A stretch of DNA of 64,000 nt from Paenibacillus thalictri (GCF_004307995.1 NZ_SIRE01000009.1:124001-188000), one strand, 5' to 3'; numbered from the stretch's first letter, positions 1 to 10,024 are shown. The notes: generated by a model not told the origin, from the sequence alone. Translations and numbers: made by a program.

Positions 1-975
1 GCTTCGGTGCTGGGCGTGCGGAACGAGGATGCCGCCGATCTGGCGCTCCGCGCGAAAGTAACGGCATCTAGCGAACTGCGCAGACTGGCCGTCGAGCAAT
101 CCGACGAAACATTCGAGTTAAAGAGCGACATTGGCTTGCTGTTCCCTATAGATGACGAGGTGCAGAACGTACAACTGCTCGTTAGCGCGGCGGCCGACAC
201 TTGCTTGGAGGTGGAGTTGTGGGATACCGGCCGGGCCGAAAATTACGTGCCTTGCCGCTTGCAGGCGCAGTCGGCGACAGCCGTCCCCAACGGAGACAAA
301 GTGTGGGTCACCGTCCGGCTGCCATGGCGCCCGGAAACACCGCAAAACGGCTTCCTGATTGTGAAAGCGAATGAACACGTTTGTCTGCACGTATCTCATA
401 CGCCGCTAACCGGTGTGCTTTCCTTTATTAAAGGAGAGCGGCCGATCGTATCCGCGGATCTTGAAGACCACCAGCCGGATCAGCCGATCGTCCAGTGGAG
501 CATGAAGAGCTTGGTGCGCAAGCCGTTCTGTTTCCGGCTGGACGGCGACAGCGGCGCGTATGCGGCATCCCAAGCGGTTAACGGCTACAAACGCCCTTAC
601 GGCGGACCGAACCTATGGATGTCGGAGCGATTGCAGCAAGGGGACGAGGTTTATGTGGAATTGACGTGGGATGAACCGGTCGTGTTGTCGGAAGTACGGC
701 TGACCTTTAACGACGATTGCAATGAAGATTTGATCAATTTGCACCACCATCGCACGCCGTTTGACATCATCCCGGAGCTGGTCAAAGATTACCGTATCGA
801 ATGCGCCGGACAGGACGGACAGTGGAAGCTCCTTCATACGGAACAGAGCAACCGCCGCAGAACAAGACGGCACAAGCTGCCGCAGCCGGTGGAAACCGAC
901 AAGCTCCATTTGGTCGTAACGGCTACGAACGGCAGCCCGTTCGCCGAGCTGGTCGAAATTCGGGTGTACGAATAA
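1..975 (+). CDS. C-terminal part of a large protein, possibly an FAD-dependent oxidoreductase tail
   Basis: The frame is open from the first base and ends with TAA at 975, so the gene starts upstream of the window and only its last 324 codons are seen. The visible part is rich in beta-strand-like segments and has no Rossmann motif, membrane segment or signal peptide. The last 150 residues resemble a discoidin/galactose-binding beta-sandwich. The phrase LRAKVTASSE near the start resembles linkers I associate with long Paenibacillus FAD-dependent oxidoreductases that carry such a tail; this is recollection, not a search. A GTG at 7 could be a start but has no ribosome site in view. Function is unassigned; a carbohydrate-binding or structural role for the tail is inference. 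Confidence 0.45.
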   Translation, partial: ASVLGVRNEDAADLALRAKVTASSELRRLAVEQSDETFELKSDIGLLFPIDDEVQNVQLLVSAAADTCLEVELWDTGRAENYVPCRLQAQSATAVPNGDKVWVTVRLPWRPETPQNGFLIVKANEHVCLHVSHTPLTGVLSFIKGERPIVSADLEDHQPDQPIVQWSMKSLVRKPFCFRLDGDSGAYAASQAVNGYKRPYGGPNLWMSERLQQGDEVYVELTWDEPVVLSEVRLTFNDDCNEDLINLHHHRTPFDIIPELVKDYRIECAGQDGQWKLLHTEQSNRRRTRRHKLPQPVETDKLHLVVTATNGSPFAELVEIRVYE

Positions 976-980
976 AGCAT

Positions 981-1033
981 AGCAGCCTTCGCCGCAGCGC
1001 ATGGACAACTTTGGCTGGCGAAGGCTGCTTTTT
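981..1033 (+). terminator. Rho-independent terminator between convergent genes
   Basis: A 13-bp perfect stem (AGCAGCCTTCGCC at 981-993 with GGCGAAGGCTGCT at 1017-1029) is followed by a T run. It ends the upstream + strand gene just before the convergent dioxygenase gene. Confidence 0.85.
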
Positions 1034-1034
1034 G

Positions 1035-1817
1035 TCATTGTTTTTCCGTTAGCGAGTAATTGGCGCTGTAAGCCCGGTATACGGGGTTCTCGCCGCATAC
1101 CATCAAACCTTGACCCCAGTTCACATGCACGTCGGCCGTCGGGATGTCCAGCGGGTCCCTGTATTGAAACAACACGTTGCGCCGGTAACGCTCGCTGCGG
1201 TTGACGTCCGAACCGTGAATCGTCAAATAATTAAAAAACAAGACGTCGCCGGCTTTGGCGGGACACGGCGTCGCCACGGAAAGCGGATACTCTTTGTGGT
1301 CCAAATAATAACGGCCGACATGAGGCATAATGTCCTGTTTATGGCTTCCCGGAATGACGCATAAACAGCCGTTTTCCATATCGGCATCGTCAAGGTGAAC
1401 GCTTGCCGCCATCATCGTATGACTGGCGTGGGGGAAATAAGGAGCGTCTTGATGAAGCGGGAACGCGGCGCCTTTCTCCGGCGGCTTCACCAGCATTTTG
1501 CTGTGATGGAGCTGGACGTTCGGGCCGATCAGCTTGCAGAGCACGGCGGCCATATTCGGGTGAACAGCGGCCCGGGTAAAGGCGGCATCGTGGTAATGCA
1601 CGTCGTGGAACCCTTTTAAGACCAGCTTCTTTAATTCCTCCGGCGGCAGGTAATCTCCTTGCCATGTCGAGTTCGCATCATACTTCGACTGCGCCGCGCG
1701 GTGGATAATGCCGTCCACCGCTTTTCTCATCTGCTCCACTTCCGCTTGCTTGAAAACTCCACGCACAAGCAAATACCCCTGCTCTTTGTAAAAATCGACA
1801 TCATCTTGCTTGATCAT
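1035..1817 (-). CDS. Phytanoyl-CoA dioxygenase (PhyH) family protein
   Basis: A 260-residue protein of the Fe(II)/2-oxoglutarate-dependent PhyH family, predicted cytosolic. The iron-binding facial triad is visible: HQDAPYF (His-x-Asp, about residue 122) and the distal His in LTIHGSD (about 202), followed by the 2-oxoglutarate-binding Arg region RYRRNVLFQYRDP. The N-terminal FYKEQGYLLVRGVF is typical of the family. Length is normal. The specific substrate cannot be read from sequence; bacterial members hydroxylate varied small molecules and natural products. It is divergent from an AraC-type regulator across a 125-bp gap, which suggests that regulator controls it (inference). Confidence 0.85.
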   Translation of the reverse strand: MIKQDDVDFYKEQGYLLVRGVFKQAEVEQMRKAVDGIIHRAAQSKYDANSTWQGDYLPPEELKKLVLKGFHDVHYHDAAFTRAAVHPNMAAVLCKLIGPNVQLHHSKMLVKPPEKGAAFPLHQDAPYFPHASHTMMAASVHLDDADMENGCLCVIPGSHKQDIMPHVGRYYLDHKEYPLSVATPCPAKAGDVLFFNYLTIHGSDVNRSERYRRNVLFQYRDPLDIPTADVHVNWGQGLMVCGENPVYRAYSANYSLTEKQ

Positions 1818-1942
1818 ATGTGTATTCTCCTCTCGACAGCCGTATCATCGTTCATTTACACTTCAAGCATAAGGATTTTTGGCATAGGTGTATTTATTGA
1901 AAACGGACATTCTTTTAAGAAATTCCGCCAGAAGGTGAAGGT

Positions 1943-2851
1943 ATGAATACGAGTCAATTTGCCGCGGGACGCGATTTTCTAAATGAAACGGTACAGCACT
2001 GTACGACGGGCAGCCTTTCGTTTCACGTTCATTATTGGGGTTGGCAGCACGCGCATTACAGCAATAAAGTGCACCGGCATTCTTATTACGAAGTATGCTT
2101 TGTGCTGACCGGAGAAGGGGAATACCAGGACGACGAGACGGTGTACACGCTCCGCCCCGGCTCGATGTTTGTTTCACGTCCCGGGATATGGCACCAAATC
2201 AGAAGCGATACGGGACTGGGGCTTATGTATGTCGCCTACGAATTGGACAAAGACGGTTGTTCTGAAGCATATGACCGGCAGTATGGCGAAAGGCTGGACG
2301 ATCAATCGGTTTATATTGAAAGCGGCCTCGATCAATGGGCGGCTTTATACTGGCTCGGCTACTATTCGCAAGCGGCGACCCGGCCTTACGGGGATGACGA
2401 AATAAAGAGGATGGGCGGCATCTTATTATCCGGCCTGCTTCATCCTTTCATCGAGCATGAACAACCGGCGAGCCGTAACCCGAGCAAACGAACAAGCGAA
2501 ACCCATTCCGCGATAGTACGCCTGTCCAAGCAATATATTAGGGATAATTTATCGAGACCGCTGCGGGCCGAAGACGTGGCGCGTTATATGAATGTGTCCG
2601 CACGGCAGCTGTCGCGGCTTTTTCAAATGGAGGGAGGCGACACCTTCGTCTCTTATGTGCGCAAGGAGAGGCTGCGGTTTGCGGAGATGCTTTTGAAGAC
2701 GACCCTTCACTCTCTAAAAGAAATTGCCGAAGATGCGGGCTTCGGGTCCGTCCATTATTTTACCTCGGTATTCACCGAGCAATTGGGTGTGCCGCCGGGA
2801 GAGTACAGGAAACGCCATATGGCGGATATAGAGCAGCGCGAGAAGATTTGA
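1943..2851 (+). CDS. AraC-family transcriptional regulator with N-terminal cupin sensor
   Basis: A 302-residue regulator. Residues about 25-120 form a cupin-like ligand pocket (HRHSYYEVCFVLTGEGEY, then PGIWHQI). Residues about 190-295 form the double helix-turn-helix AraC DNA-binding domain, including SARQLSRLFQMEGG and the second helix pair ending FGSVHYFTSVFTEQLGVPPGEYR. The ATG at 1943 follows a GAAGGTGAAGG ribosome site. It lies head to head with the PhyH gene, so a role as its activator is likely but inferred. The effector is unknown. A hairpin and a partial dispersed repeat follow the stop. Confidence 0.9.
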   Translation: MNTSQFAAGRDFLNETVQHCTTGSLSFHVHYWGWQHAHYSNKVHRHSYYEVCFVLTGEGEYQDDETVYTLRPGSMFVSRPGIWHQIRSDTGLGLMYVAYELDKDGCSEAYDRQYGERLDDQSVYIESGLDQWAALYWLGYYSQAATRPYGDDEIKRMGGILLSGLLHPFIEHEQPASRNPSKRTSETHSAIVRLSKQYIRDNLSRPLRAEDVARYMNVSARQLSRLFQMEGGDTFVSYVRKERLRFAEMLLKTTLHSLKEIAEDAGFGSVHYFTSVFTEQLGVPPGEYRKRHMADIEQREKI

Positions 2852-2871
2852 ACGGTTCCGGCTATGGGTGG

Positions 2872-2922
2872 AGCCACTGAAAAAGCAGCGGAGCGAGCGA
2901 AATCATGCTGGAGAAGCGACCT
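2872..2922 (+). repeat. Partial copy of a dispersed intergenic repeat
   Basis: About 50 bases beginning GCCACTGAAAAAG and running through GAAATCATGCTGGAGAAGCG closely match the left end of the longer element at 11428-11600, with only a few mismatches. The rest of that element is absent here, so this copy looks decayed. Confidence 0.75.
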
Positions 2923-2975
2923 GCCGGTTGTTGTCTGATGTTGTTGGAAAAGATGGCTATGTTTATTAAAGTAAC

Positions 2976-3008
2976 GGGCGGGATAGTCCGATGAACCGTA
3001 TCCCGCCC
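2976..3008. other. Hairpin downstream of the AraC gene
   Basis: GGGCGGGATA at 2976-2985 pairs perfectly with TATCCCGCCC at 2999-3008. No good T run follows on the + strand, so it may be a weak or factor-assisted terminator. Confidence 0.5.
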
Positions 3009-3020
3009 TCGGCCTTTGGC

Positions 3021-3048
3021 TTGATTTTGAATAGAAAATAGCTATAAT
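3021..3048 (+). promoter_or_regulatory. Sigma-A promoter of the arsR-type gene
   Basis: TTGATT at 3021-3026, a 16-base spacer and a consensus TATAAT at 3043-3048 lie 50 bases before the regulator start. Confidence 0.7.
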
Positions 3049-3051
3049 TAT

Positions 3052-3067
3052 GTTTAAGTGATTAAAC
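3052..3067. promoter_or_regulatory. Palindromic operator candidate just after the promoter
   Basis: GTTTAA-GTGA-TTAAAC is a perfect 6-bp inverted repeat sitting at the expected transcription start, a typical place for ArsR self-repression. A related GTTTAAAC occurs at 3484-3491 ahead of the next gene. Confidence 0.6.
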
Positions 3068-3098
3068 GAATGAACGAATGAACGAAAGGGCGGATCGT

Positions 3099-3422
3099 AT
3101 GAGCCAGCAAACCGAGGATGTTTTGCAACAATTTAAAGATTGTATCCCTCTATTGGAAATGCTGACCGATGAAAACCGTCAAGCCATTATTATCCTGTTG
3201 GCACAGAACAAATCGGGACTTAATGTTAATACAATATCAGGCCATATGAATTTGTCTAGACCGGCTGTATCCCATCATTTAAAGGTGTTGAAACAGTCTG
3301 GTTATATTAAATCCGAAAAAAAAGGCGTAGAAAACTATTATGTACTGACTGTCCGTAAACCGCTTGAACAACTCAAATCATTAATTACTTCCGTTGAAGA
3401 CGCGTGCAATTCGGCTCAATGA
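3099..3422 (+). CDS. ArsR-family winged-helix regulator
   Basis: A 107-residue ArsR/SmtB-type regulator. The winged helix runs from about residue 20 to 95, with recognition helix SRPAVSHHLKVLKQSGYI. No obvious metal-binding cysteine cluster is present, so the signal may not be a metal. The ATG at 3099 is chosen because GAAAGGG lies eight bases upstream; an in-frame ATG at 3078 would add seven residues encoded by a small GAATGAAC tandem repeat and has no ribosome site. It precedes an MDR oxidoreductase gene and both share a GTTTAA-type palindrome, so it probably represses itself and that gene until an inducer (perhaps an electrophile or quinone) appears. The inducer is inference. Confidence 0.85.
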   Translation: MSQQTEDVLQQFKDCIPLLEMLTDENRQAIIILLAQNKSGLNVNTISGHMNLSRPAVSHHLKVLKQSGYIKSEKKGVENYYVLTVRKPLEQLKSLITSVEDACNSAQ

Positions 3423-3471
3423 TTACCATTGGACTTAAAGGGAATACTGTAGGGAAAACTTATTTTGCCTA

Positions 3472-3495
3472 ATTGGTTCATTTGTTTAAACCAAT
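3472..3495. promoter_or_regulatory. Inverted repeat ahead of the MDR gene
   Basis: ATTGGTT (3472-3478) and AACCAAT (3489-3495) form 7-bp arms; a GTTTAAAC palindrome lies inside. It sits about 20 bases before the oxidoreductase start and is a candidate second site for the ArsR regulator. Confidence 0.45.
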
Positions 3496-3515
3496 AATCA
3501 TTGGAGTGATTTGAA

Positions 3516-4517
3516 ATGAAAGCTATGATCATTGAGAAATACGGGAAACATGTTCCATTAGTGATGTCAGAACAACCAATGCCTGATATCGGAGAACATG
3601 ATGTGCTAGTGGAAATTCATGCAGCCAGCTTAAATCCTATTGACTATAGAATTAAGGAAGGGAAAATGAAATTCCTATTGAATTACAGGTTTCCTCTAAT
3701 TCTGGGAAATGATTTCTCCGGAGTTGTAGTCAAGGTTGGTGATCGGGTGAATACATTTAAACCCGGAGACGAAGTTTACGGAAGACCCCGCAAAAACCGA
3801 ATCGGAACATTAGCTGAATTTATTGCTGTTCATGAGGAAGATATTTGGCTGAAACCGCAGAATCTAACCTTTGAAGAGGCGGCATCGATACCGCTGATTG
3901 GACTTACGACTTACCAAGCTTTTGTTGATATATTAAATCTTCAAAAAGGCCAAAAAATTCTGATTCACGCAGGTGCGGGAGGCGTAGGAACCTTCGCCAT
4001 CCAAATGGCCAAGCTGATGGGCGCTTTTGTTGCCACAACAGCAAGCGAGAAGGGCTATGATTTAGTCAAATCATTGGGGGCCGATCTCATTATTAATTAT
4101 AAAAAAGACCATTTTGAAGAAATGCTTACCGGATATGACGCTGTTTTTGATACTTTAGGTGGAGAAGCTTTGGAAAAATCATTTCGGATCCTGAAACCAG
4201 GCGGACAAATCGTATCGATCTCCGGCATGCCTAACGCCAGATTTGGAAAAGAAGCAAAATTGGGTTGGATGAAAAATACAATTTTATCCATTGCAAGCCG
4301 TAAGATCAAAGCTCAAGAGAAGAAGAGCCAAACGAGGTATCACTTTCTTTTTATGAAACCAAGCGGAGAACAATTGAAGATTTTAAAACAATTTATTGAA
4401 GGGGGTCTCATTAAGCCCATTATTGATAAGGTGTATCATTTGAAAGATGCCGGGCAAGCATTTAATTACCTGGAAAGCGGCAGGGCAAAAGGAAAGGTAA
4501 TCATTAGAATAAAGTAA
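3516..4517 (+). CDS. NADP-dependent MDR oxidoreductase (quinone oxidoreductase type)
   Basis: A 333-residue medium-chain dehydrogenase/reductase of the zinc-independent quinone oxidoreductase/enoyl reductase group. The GroES-like fold covers about residues 1-120 (HDVLVEIHAASLNPIDYR), and the Rossmann fold follows with the cofactor loop HAGAGGVGTFAIQMAKLMGA near residue 150. Structural and catalytic zinc cysteines are absent, as expected for this subgroup. Likely reduces quinones or alpha,beta-unsaturated carbonyls with NADPH in the cytosol. A short gap with an inverted repeat separates it from the ArsR regulator, consistent with joint control. The base composition is more AT-rich than the flanking genes, which may indicate separate acquisition. 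Confidence 0.85.
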   Translation: MKAMIIEKYGKHVPLVMSEQPMPDIGEHDVLVEIHAASLNPIDYRIKEGKMKFLLNYRFPLILGNDFSGVVVKVGDRVNTFKPGDEVYGRPRKNRIGTLAEFIAVHEEDIWLKPQNLTFEEAASIPLIGLTTYQAFVDILNLQKGQKILIHAGAGGVGTFAIQMAKLMGAFVATTASEKGYDLVKSLGADLIINYKKDHFEEMLTGYDAVFDTLGGEALEKSFRILKPGGQIVSISGMPNARFGKEAKLGWMKNTILSIASRKIKAQEKKSQTRYHFLFMKPSGEQLKILKQFIEGGLIKPIIDKVYHLKDAGQAFNYLESGRAKGKVIIRIK

Positions 4518-4680
4518 TTTTGGGGAAAAGCCAACCGATCCATAGATCATATACCAACTTTATCTCAGACCCAGCCCGTATCGTAGGCCGGGTTTACTGC
4601 ATTTTTGGCAGCCAACTCTATGATCAGGAAACACCGGCTATGCAACGCGTTACGCAGGTCTGTTATTCATATGAATACCA

Positions 4681-5556
4681 TTATTTAATGCGGTCAATGA
4701 ACTTGCTCGCCGCGCTGGATAACGGCATGTTTCGCATAATCATAAACCCTACCTGGGAAGGCGGCAGCTTTACGTCTAATTGGACCTCGAACAGCGAGCC
4801 GTCATCCAACTCCTTGGACACAAATTCCCGAGTAATGTACGAGATGCCAAGCCCTTTACGCGCGAGCTCGATAAGCAGATCGACGCTTCCCACCTCGATG
4901 CCGGGTTTCAGCTCGTAGCCGTAGCCTTGGAACAATTCCGTAATCGCCATCCGCGCCCGGCTGTTTCGTGAGAACAGGATGATCGGATGCGTAAGCAGTT
5001 GATCAAGCGATAATATTTTACCCTTCAATTCGGCAAAATGAGGTCCGGCGACAAAGCAATCCTGCAGCTGAATACCCTGCATCACTTCCAATTGGGGATC
5101 GACAATCGGCATGCGCACCACGCCGAGATCGATCCGGCCTTCTTTGAGGAAAGCGATGATTTCCGGTGTCGTGCCATGGATAAGGGAGAGGCTGATGCCG
5201 GGATGATGTTGATGATAGTCTTCCAAGAAAGGCAGCAAATAATGCTTGAAAAGCGAATCGCTGCCGCCGATTTTCAACTCCCCGCTGTCCAGATTTTTCA
5301 GGTCGGCCATTTTCTTCTCGGCCAGCGAGATTAAAATGTGCGACTGCTCGATATAGGAATAGAGTATGGTGCCTTCTTGCGTCAAAGCAACCCCTTTGGG
5401 GTTGCGGTAAAACAGCGTAATGCCAAAGCTGTCTTCGAGCTGCTTGATGGCGTGGCTGACGCTCGGCTGGGTCAAATACAGGGCTTTGGCCGCTTGGGTC
5501 AAGCTGCCGGTTTTGGCCGCCCAGTAAAACACCTTGTACAACTCATAATTGTTCAT
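4681..5556 (-). CDS. LysR-family transcriptional regulator
   Basis: A 291-residue LTTR. The N-terminal winged helix is clear (GSLTQAAKALYLTQPSVSHA, residues about 16-35), followed by the linker helix and a two-lobed periplasmic-binding-like effector domain (about 90-290, with GELKIGGSDSLFKHYLLPFL at its start). It faces the zwf-tkt-tal-pgi operon across a 209-bp gap, the standard layout for an LTTR and its target, so it may sense a sugar phosphate or a related metabolite and control pentose-phosphate genes. That assignment is contextual; LTTRs of this type control many pathways. I could not identify a convincing T-N11-A operator by eye. Confidence 0.88.
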   Translation of the reverse strand: MNNYELYKVFYWAAKTGSLTQAAKALYLTQPSVSHAIKQLEDSFGITLFYRNPKGVALTQEGTILYSYIEQSHILISLAEKKMADLKNLDSGELKIGGSDSLFKHYLLPFLEDYHQHHPGISLSLIHGTTPEIIAFLKEGRIDLGVVRMPIVDPQLEVMQGIQLQDCFVAGPHFAELKGKILSLDQLLTHPIILFSRNSRARMAITELFQGYGYELKPGIEVGSVDLLIELARKGLGISYITREFVSKELDDGSLFEVQLDVKLPPSQVGFMIMRNMPLSSAASKFIDRIK

Positions 5557-5765
5557 AGACGTGGTCTATAGCTCCTGTGAAATATATTAATTACTTGTAT
5601 GCCTGTTATTTGTATTATAGTAGATCTCATACAGGGAAATCCAGAGCTTTCAGATCGGGAAGCGTAGGAGCCGCTGCCTTTCATTTCGGCGGTTCCGCGC
5701 TGCCCTGCGTTAGCTCATGCACATAGAGTTGAATAAGAGGTTGAAGCGGAAGGAGAGATCACGAG

Positions 5766-7289
5766 GTGGAACCAGTAACCTTTGTTTTGTTTGGCGCAAC
5801 GGGGGATTTGGCGAAGAGAAAAATATACCCCGCTTTGTTTAACTTGTTTATCGACAAGAAGCTCCCGCCATCGTTTTCCGTCATCGGTCTTGGCAGAAGA
5901 GAGCTGTCGGATGAAACGTTCCAGGCGAATGTCGCACAGTCGCTGACCCAGTTCTCCAGAAGGCAAGCGGATGAGGCTGCAAAGCAGGAGTTCATCAGCG
6001 CATTCGGCTATAACATCCTGAACATCGACCGTAAAGACGATTATCTCAAACTGCTGGACCGGATTGAGCAGCGCGAGAAAGATCAGCTGCTGCCGCCGAA
6101 CCGGATGTTTTACTTGTCCGTAGGGCCGGAGTTTTTTGCAACGATCGCGGCTAACATTGAGGAGAGCGGGCTTGGTTCGGCTAAGGGCTGGAAACGCCTC
6201 GTCATCGAGAAGCCGTTTGGCCACGACCTGCAGTCCGCCCGGGATTTGAACGAAAGCCTGAGCCAAGCATTCACGGAGCAGGAAATTTTCCGGATTGACC
6301 ACTATCTCGGGAAGCCGATGGTACAGAAGCTCAGCGTGCTGCGGCAAAACAATCCGGTGCTCGACGCCTTGTGGACCAGCCGCTATATCTCCAATGTGCA
6401 GATTACGGCTAACGAAACCGTCGGCGTGGAGGAACGGGCGGGTTATTACGATCATGTCGGCGCTGTAAGAGACATGTTCCAGAACCATATGCTGCAGCTC
6501 TTGATGATGCTGGCCATTCAACTGCCGAAGAACAGTACCCCGGAGGGGGTTCGCGAGCAGAAGAAGCGGGTCGTGGAAGCCCTTGTGCCGCTGAAGAAAC
6601 AAGAAGTCGGCTTAAGTGTCGTCCGCGGACAATATACGGAAGGGACCATTCAAGGCAAGCCGGTTGTCAGTTACACGTCCGAACCGAATATTGCGCCAAC
6701 ATCGATGAATGACACGTTTATCGCGGCCAAACTGCAGCTGGACGCCGCCTTTTGGCGTGAAGTTCCCTTCTATATCAGAACGGGCAAACGTCTAAAAGAG
6801 AAGACGACACGTATTGTCGTCGAATTCAAGGAGCCGCTCAAGCAGCAGCCGTCGGCGCAGGATGATCTCAAGCAGCCGAATCTGCTCGTATTTGAAATCA
6901 GTCCCAATGAAGGAATTTCGCTGCAGCTGAATACAAGAGACCCTCAGCATAAAGGGGAACTGAAGCCGATCCAGATCGACTTTCATGCGAACAGCCAAGA
7001 GCAGCCGGAAGCTTACGAAAATCTGATTTTCGACGCGCTGCAGGGAGATCCTACATTTTTTGCCCATTGGGATGAAGTGGAGCTGTCTTGGCAGTGGGTT
7101 GAACCGATTCTGCAGGCGTTCCAAGAAAATCTGCTTCCGCTCCATCATTATCCGGCCGGTTCCTACGGGCCCGCCGAGTCCGATGAGCTGCTTGCGAGCA
7201 GCGGCCATCATTGGTGGTTCGACGTCAAGCCGGAGCCAAATAAAGAAAAGACGAAAGGTGAAGATTATGCCTATCACGCAAACAATTGA
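5766..7289 (+). CDS. zwf: Glucose-6-phosphate 1-dehydrogenase
   Basis: A 507-residue enzyme that oxidises glucose 6-phosphate to 6-phosphogluconolactone with NADP, the entry step of the oxidative pentose phosphate pathway. The cofactor loop [10 protein letters not shown] is at residues 10-19 and the signature RIDHYLGK at 176-183 with the substrate-binding lysine. The length is normal for the family. The GTG at 5766 follows GGAGAGATCACGAG. The 3' end overlaps the transketolase start by 23 bases, so the two are translationally close and co-transcribed. First gene of a four-gene operon (zwf, tkt, tal, pgi); gnd is not in this window. Confidence 0.97.
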   Translation: MEPVTFVLFGATGDLAKRKIYPALFNLFIDKKLPPSFSVIGLGRRELSDETFQANVAQSLTQFSRRQADEAAKQEFISAFGYNILNIDRKDDYLKLLDRIEQREKDQLLPPNRMFYLSVGPEFFATIAANIEESGLGSAKGWKRLVIEKPFGHDLQSARDLNESLSQAFTEQEIFRIDHYLGKPMVQKLSVLRQNNPVLDALWTSRYISNVQITANETVGVEERAGYYDHVGAVRDMFQNHMLQLLMMLAIQLPKNSTPEGVREQKKRVVEALVPLKKQEVGLSVVRGQYTEGTIQGKPVVSYTSEPNIAPTSMNDTFIAAKLQLDAAFWREVPFYIRTGKRLKEKTTRIVVEFKEPLKQQPSAQDDLKQPNLLVFEISPNEGISLQLNTRDPQHKGELKPIQIDFHANSQEQPEAYENLIFDALQGDPTFFAHWDEVELSWQWVEPILQAFQENLLPLHHYPAGSYGPAESDELLASSGHHWWFDVKPEPNKEKTKGEDYAYHANN

Positions 7290-9261
7290 TCAATTAGCGA
7301 TCGATACGATCCGCACATTGTCCATCGACGCAACAAACAGCGCCAACTCGGGTCATCCGGGCCTGCCTATGGGGGCCGCGCCGATGGCTTACGCCCTTTG
7401 GGCCAAATTGTTAAACCATAACCCGGGCCATGCCAAATGGTTCAACCGCGACCGCTTTGTGTTGTCCGCGGGCCACGGTTCCATGCTGCTGTACAGCCTG
7501 CTGCATTTGTCGGGCTACCAGGTTTCTCTTGACGATTTGAAGCAGTTCCGCAAATTAAACAGCAAAACGCCGGGCCATCCCGAGTTTGGCCACACCGACG
7601 GGGTGGAAGCCACTACGGGACCGCTTGGCCAAGGGATCGCGATGGCGGTTGGTATGGCGATGGCCGAAGCCCATTTGGCAGCGAAATTCAACCAGAACGA
7701 TTTTCCTGTAGTCGATCATTACACCTATGCGCTTGTCGGCGACGGCTGCTTGATGGAAGGTATCTCTTACGAAGCCATGTCGATGGCAGGCCATATGAAG
7801 CTCGGCAAGCTGATCGTGTTGTACGATTCCAACGACATCTCCTTGGACGGTAAACTGGGCCTCTCGTTTGGAGAGCAGATTCAGAAGAGAGCGGAATCCG
7901 CTCATTGGGAATATTTAAGAGTAGAGGACGGCAACGACGTTGCCCAAATCGTAAAGGCGATCGAAGCCGCCAAGCAAAATCAGTCCCAGCCAACCTTGAT
8001 CGAAGTGCGCACCATTATCGGTTACGGCAGCAAAGCGGCGGGTACGAGCAAAGTGCACGGCGCTCCGCTGGGCAAAGAAGAAGGCAAAGCGACAAAGCAA
8101 GCATACGGCTGGCAATACGAAGAAGAATTTACGGTGCCGGCGGAAGTAAAAGCTCATTATGCGCAGCTGAAGCAAGAGGGTCAAGCGAAAGAGGAAGCTT
8201 GGAACCGGCTGGTTGCTTCCTATAACGAGCAGCACCCGGCGTTGGGCCAAGAGCTTGCACAGGTTGTGGACGGCTCCGTTACGATTGATGCCGCGGACAT
8301 TCTGACATTCGATTCTTCTAAAACATTGTCCACTCGTGTAGCCAGCGGTCAGGCAATCAATCATTACATCAAATCGGTTCCATCGATCTTTGGCGGCAGC
8401 GCGGATTTGTCGCATTCGACGATGACCAATATTGCGGGCGATCAGGTGTTTGCCGTTGATTCTTACTCCGCGCGCAATGTATACTTTGGGGTGCGTGAGC
8501 ATGCGATGGGAGCGGCTGGAAACGGCATGGCGCTGCATGGCGGCGTAAAACCGTTCGTCAGCACCTTCTTCGTATTCAGCGACTATTTGCGGCCGGCGAT
8601 CCGTTTGGCTGCTCTGCAAAAGCTGCCGGTTATCTATGTGTTTACGCATGACTCGATCGCCGTCGGCGAAGACGGACCGACCCATGAGCCGGTTGAGCAT
8701 CTGGCCGCGCTGCGGACGATTCCGGGGCTTACCGTAATCAGACCGTCGGACGCAAACGAAACGGCGAGTGCATGGGCGTACGCTTTGCAGCAGCAAGAAG
8801 GCCCGGTAGCGTTGGTGTTAAGCCGCCAAAACCTGCCTATTTATGAAGCAACGAAAGCGGCGGGCGTTGACGGAGTTGCCAAAGGCGCTTATGTGCTGGC
8901 GGAAACAAACAGCGAGCCGGAAGTGATTCTGATCGGGACCGGTTCGGAGGTTTCCTTGGCGGTTAGCGCCAAAGAAGAGCTGGAGAGCGAAAACATCTCC
9001 GTGCGGGTTGTCGCTATGCCAAGCAGAGAGCTGTTTAACCGTCAATCGGCAGCGTACAAGGAAGCGGTGCTCCCTTCATCCGTAACCAAGCGGTTAACGC
9101 TGGAAGCCGGTATTTCTTTGGGATGGGAATACTATGCGGGTCCATCCGGCAAAGTGCTGTCCATCGATACGTTCGGCGCGTCGGGATCAGGTCCGGAAGT
9201 AATGGAAAGCTTTGGTTTCTCAACAAGCAATGTCGTTCAACTGGTTAAAAGTTTACTTTAA
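7267..9261 (+). CDS. tkt: Transketolase
   Basis: A 664-residue thiamine-diphosphate enzyme that transfers two-carbon units between sugar phosphates in the non-oxidative pentose phosphate pathway. Family features in order: N-terminal [16 protein letters not shown], the ThDP-binding [13 protein letters not shown] region ending in the N-D-I-S stretch, the pyrimidine domain with [10 protein letters not shown] and [19 protein letters not shown], and the C-terminal domain. ATG at 7267 is selected because AAAGGTG sits six bases upstream and the protein begins with the family-typical [18 protein letters not shown]; a longer open frame upstream merely overlaps zwf. It lies within the same operon as zwf, tal and pgi. 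Confidence 0.97.
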   Translation: MPITQTIDQLAIDTIRTLSIDATNSANSGHPGLPMGAAPMAYALWAKLLNHNPGHAKWFNRDRFVLSAGHGSMLLYSLLHLSGYQVSLDDLKQFRKLNSKTPGHPEFGHTDGVEATTGPLGQGIAMAVGMAMAEAHLAAKFNQNDFPVVDHYTYALVGDGCLMEGISYEAMSMAGHMKLGKLIVLYDSNDISLDGKLGLSFGEQIQKRAESAHWEYLRVEDGNDVAQIVKAIEAAKQNQSQPTLIEVRTIIGYGSKAAGTSKVHGAPLGKEEGKATKQAYGWQYEEEFTVPAEVKAHYAQLKQEGQAKEEAWNRLVASYNEQHPALGQELAQVVDGSVTIDAADILTFDSSKTLSTRVASGQAINHYIKSVPSIFGGSADLSHSTMTNIAGDQVFAVDSYSARNVYFGVREHAMGAAGNGMALHGGVKPFVSTFFVFSDYLRPAIRLAALQKLPVIYVFTHDSIAVGEDGPTHEPVEHLAALRTIPGLTVIRPSDANETASAWAYALQQQEGPVALVLSRQNLPIYEATKAAGVDGVAKGAYVLAETNSEPEVILIGTGSEVSLAVSAKEELESENISVRVVAMPSRELFNRQSAAYKEAVLPSSVTKRLTLEAGISLGWEYYAGPSGKVLSIDTFGASGSGPEVMESFGFSTSNVVQLVKSLL

Positions 9262-9312
9262 GAGGTTGTTCAGAAAAGTATAAATAAAAAAATTATTTGG
9301 AGGTATGTAACC

Positions 9313-9978
9313 ATGAAATTTTTTATCGACACAGCCAATCTGGCGGACATTAAAAAAGCGTACAAAGTCGGCGTGCTCTCCGGAGTAACGACCAACCCTT
9401 CTTTGGTTGCCAAAGAAGGCGTGAAATTCGAAGACCGGATCGCTGAAATTTTGCAGGCCGTTCCTGAAGTGGAATCCGTATCTGCCGAGGTAACTCCGGA
9501 TGCCGTTACGGCAGAAGAGATGATGGCGCAAGCGGATGAACTGATCAAAATCAACGGCGGTGACAAAAACATCACGATCAAGCTGCCAATGACTTTGGCC
9601 GGTCTTGAAGCATGCCGTTACTTGACGAAAAAAGGCGTAAAAACCAACGTCACGTTGGTCTTTACCGTCAACCAAGCATTGCTTGCCGCACGCGCAGGCG
9701 CCACTTACGTTTCCCCGTTCCTGGGCCGCTTGGACGATATTTCCGAAGACGGCGTATTGCTCGTATCCAAAATTGCCGAGTTGTTCCGCATTCATAACCT
9801 GGATTCGCAAATCATCGCCGCATCTGTGCGCCATCCGGACCATGTAACCCGTGTAGCGATGGCCGGCGCGCATATCGCAACGGTTCCATTCAGCGTCATC
9901 GAGCAGCTGACCAAACATCCGCTCACCGATCAAGGAATCGAGAAATTTGCCGCCGATTGGAAGAAAGCAGTTAAGTAA
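9313..9978 (+). CDS. tal: Transaldolase (short TalC/FSA-type)
   Basis: A 221-residue member of the short transaldolase/fructose-6-phosphate aldolase subfamily, which works as a ring-shaped oligomer. The N-terminus [16 protein letters not shown] and [13 protein letters not shown] are signatures; Lys90 in NITIKLPMT is the Schiff-base lysine, and [20 protein letters not shown] completes the barrel core. Members of this size act as true transaldolase in Bacillus and as fructose-6-phosphate aldolase in some enterobacteria; the neighbouring tkt and zwf favour transaldolase. A TTTGGAGGT ribosome site precedes the ATG. It is 51 bases after tkt and 46 before the probable pgi start. Confidence 0.93.
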   Translation: MKFFIDTANLADIKKAYKVGVLSGVTTNPSLVAKEGVKFEDRIAEILQAVPEVESVSAEVTPDAVTAEEMMAQADELIKINGGDKNITIKLPMTLAGLEACRYLTKKGVKTNVTLVFTVNQALLAARAGATYVSPFLGRLDDISEDGVLLVSKIAELFRIHNLDSQIIAASVRHPDHVTRVAMAGAHIATVPFSVIEQLTKHPLTDQGIEKFAADWKKAVK

Positions 9979-10024
9979 GCAGTCGTTATAGCACCTCAAC
10001 AAACGCTTAAAGGAGTCGGTTCAG

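Noticed and set aside
7060..7266. Upstream extension of tkt to 7060
   Set aside because: It lies wholly within zwf in another frame, and the conserved transketolase N-terminus and ribosome site fit 7267.
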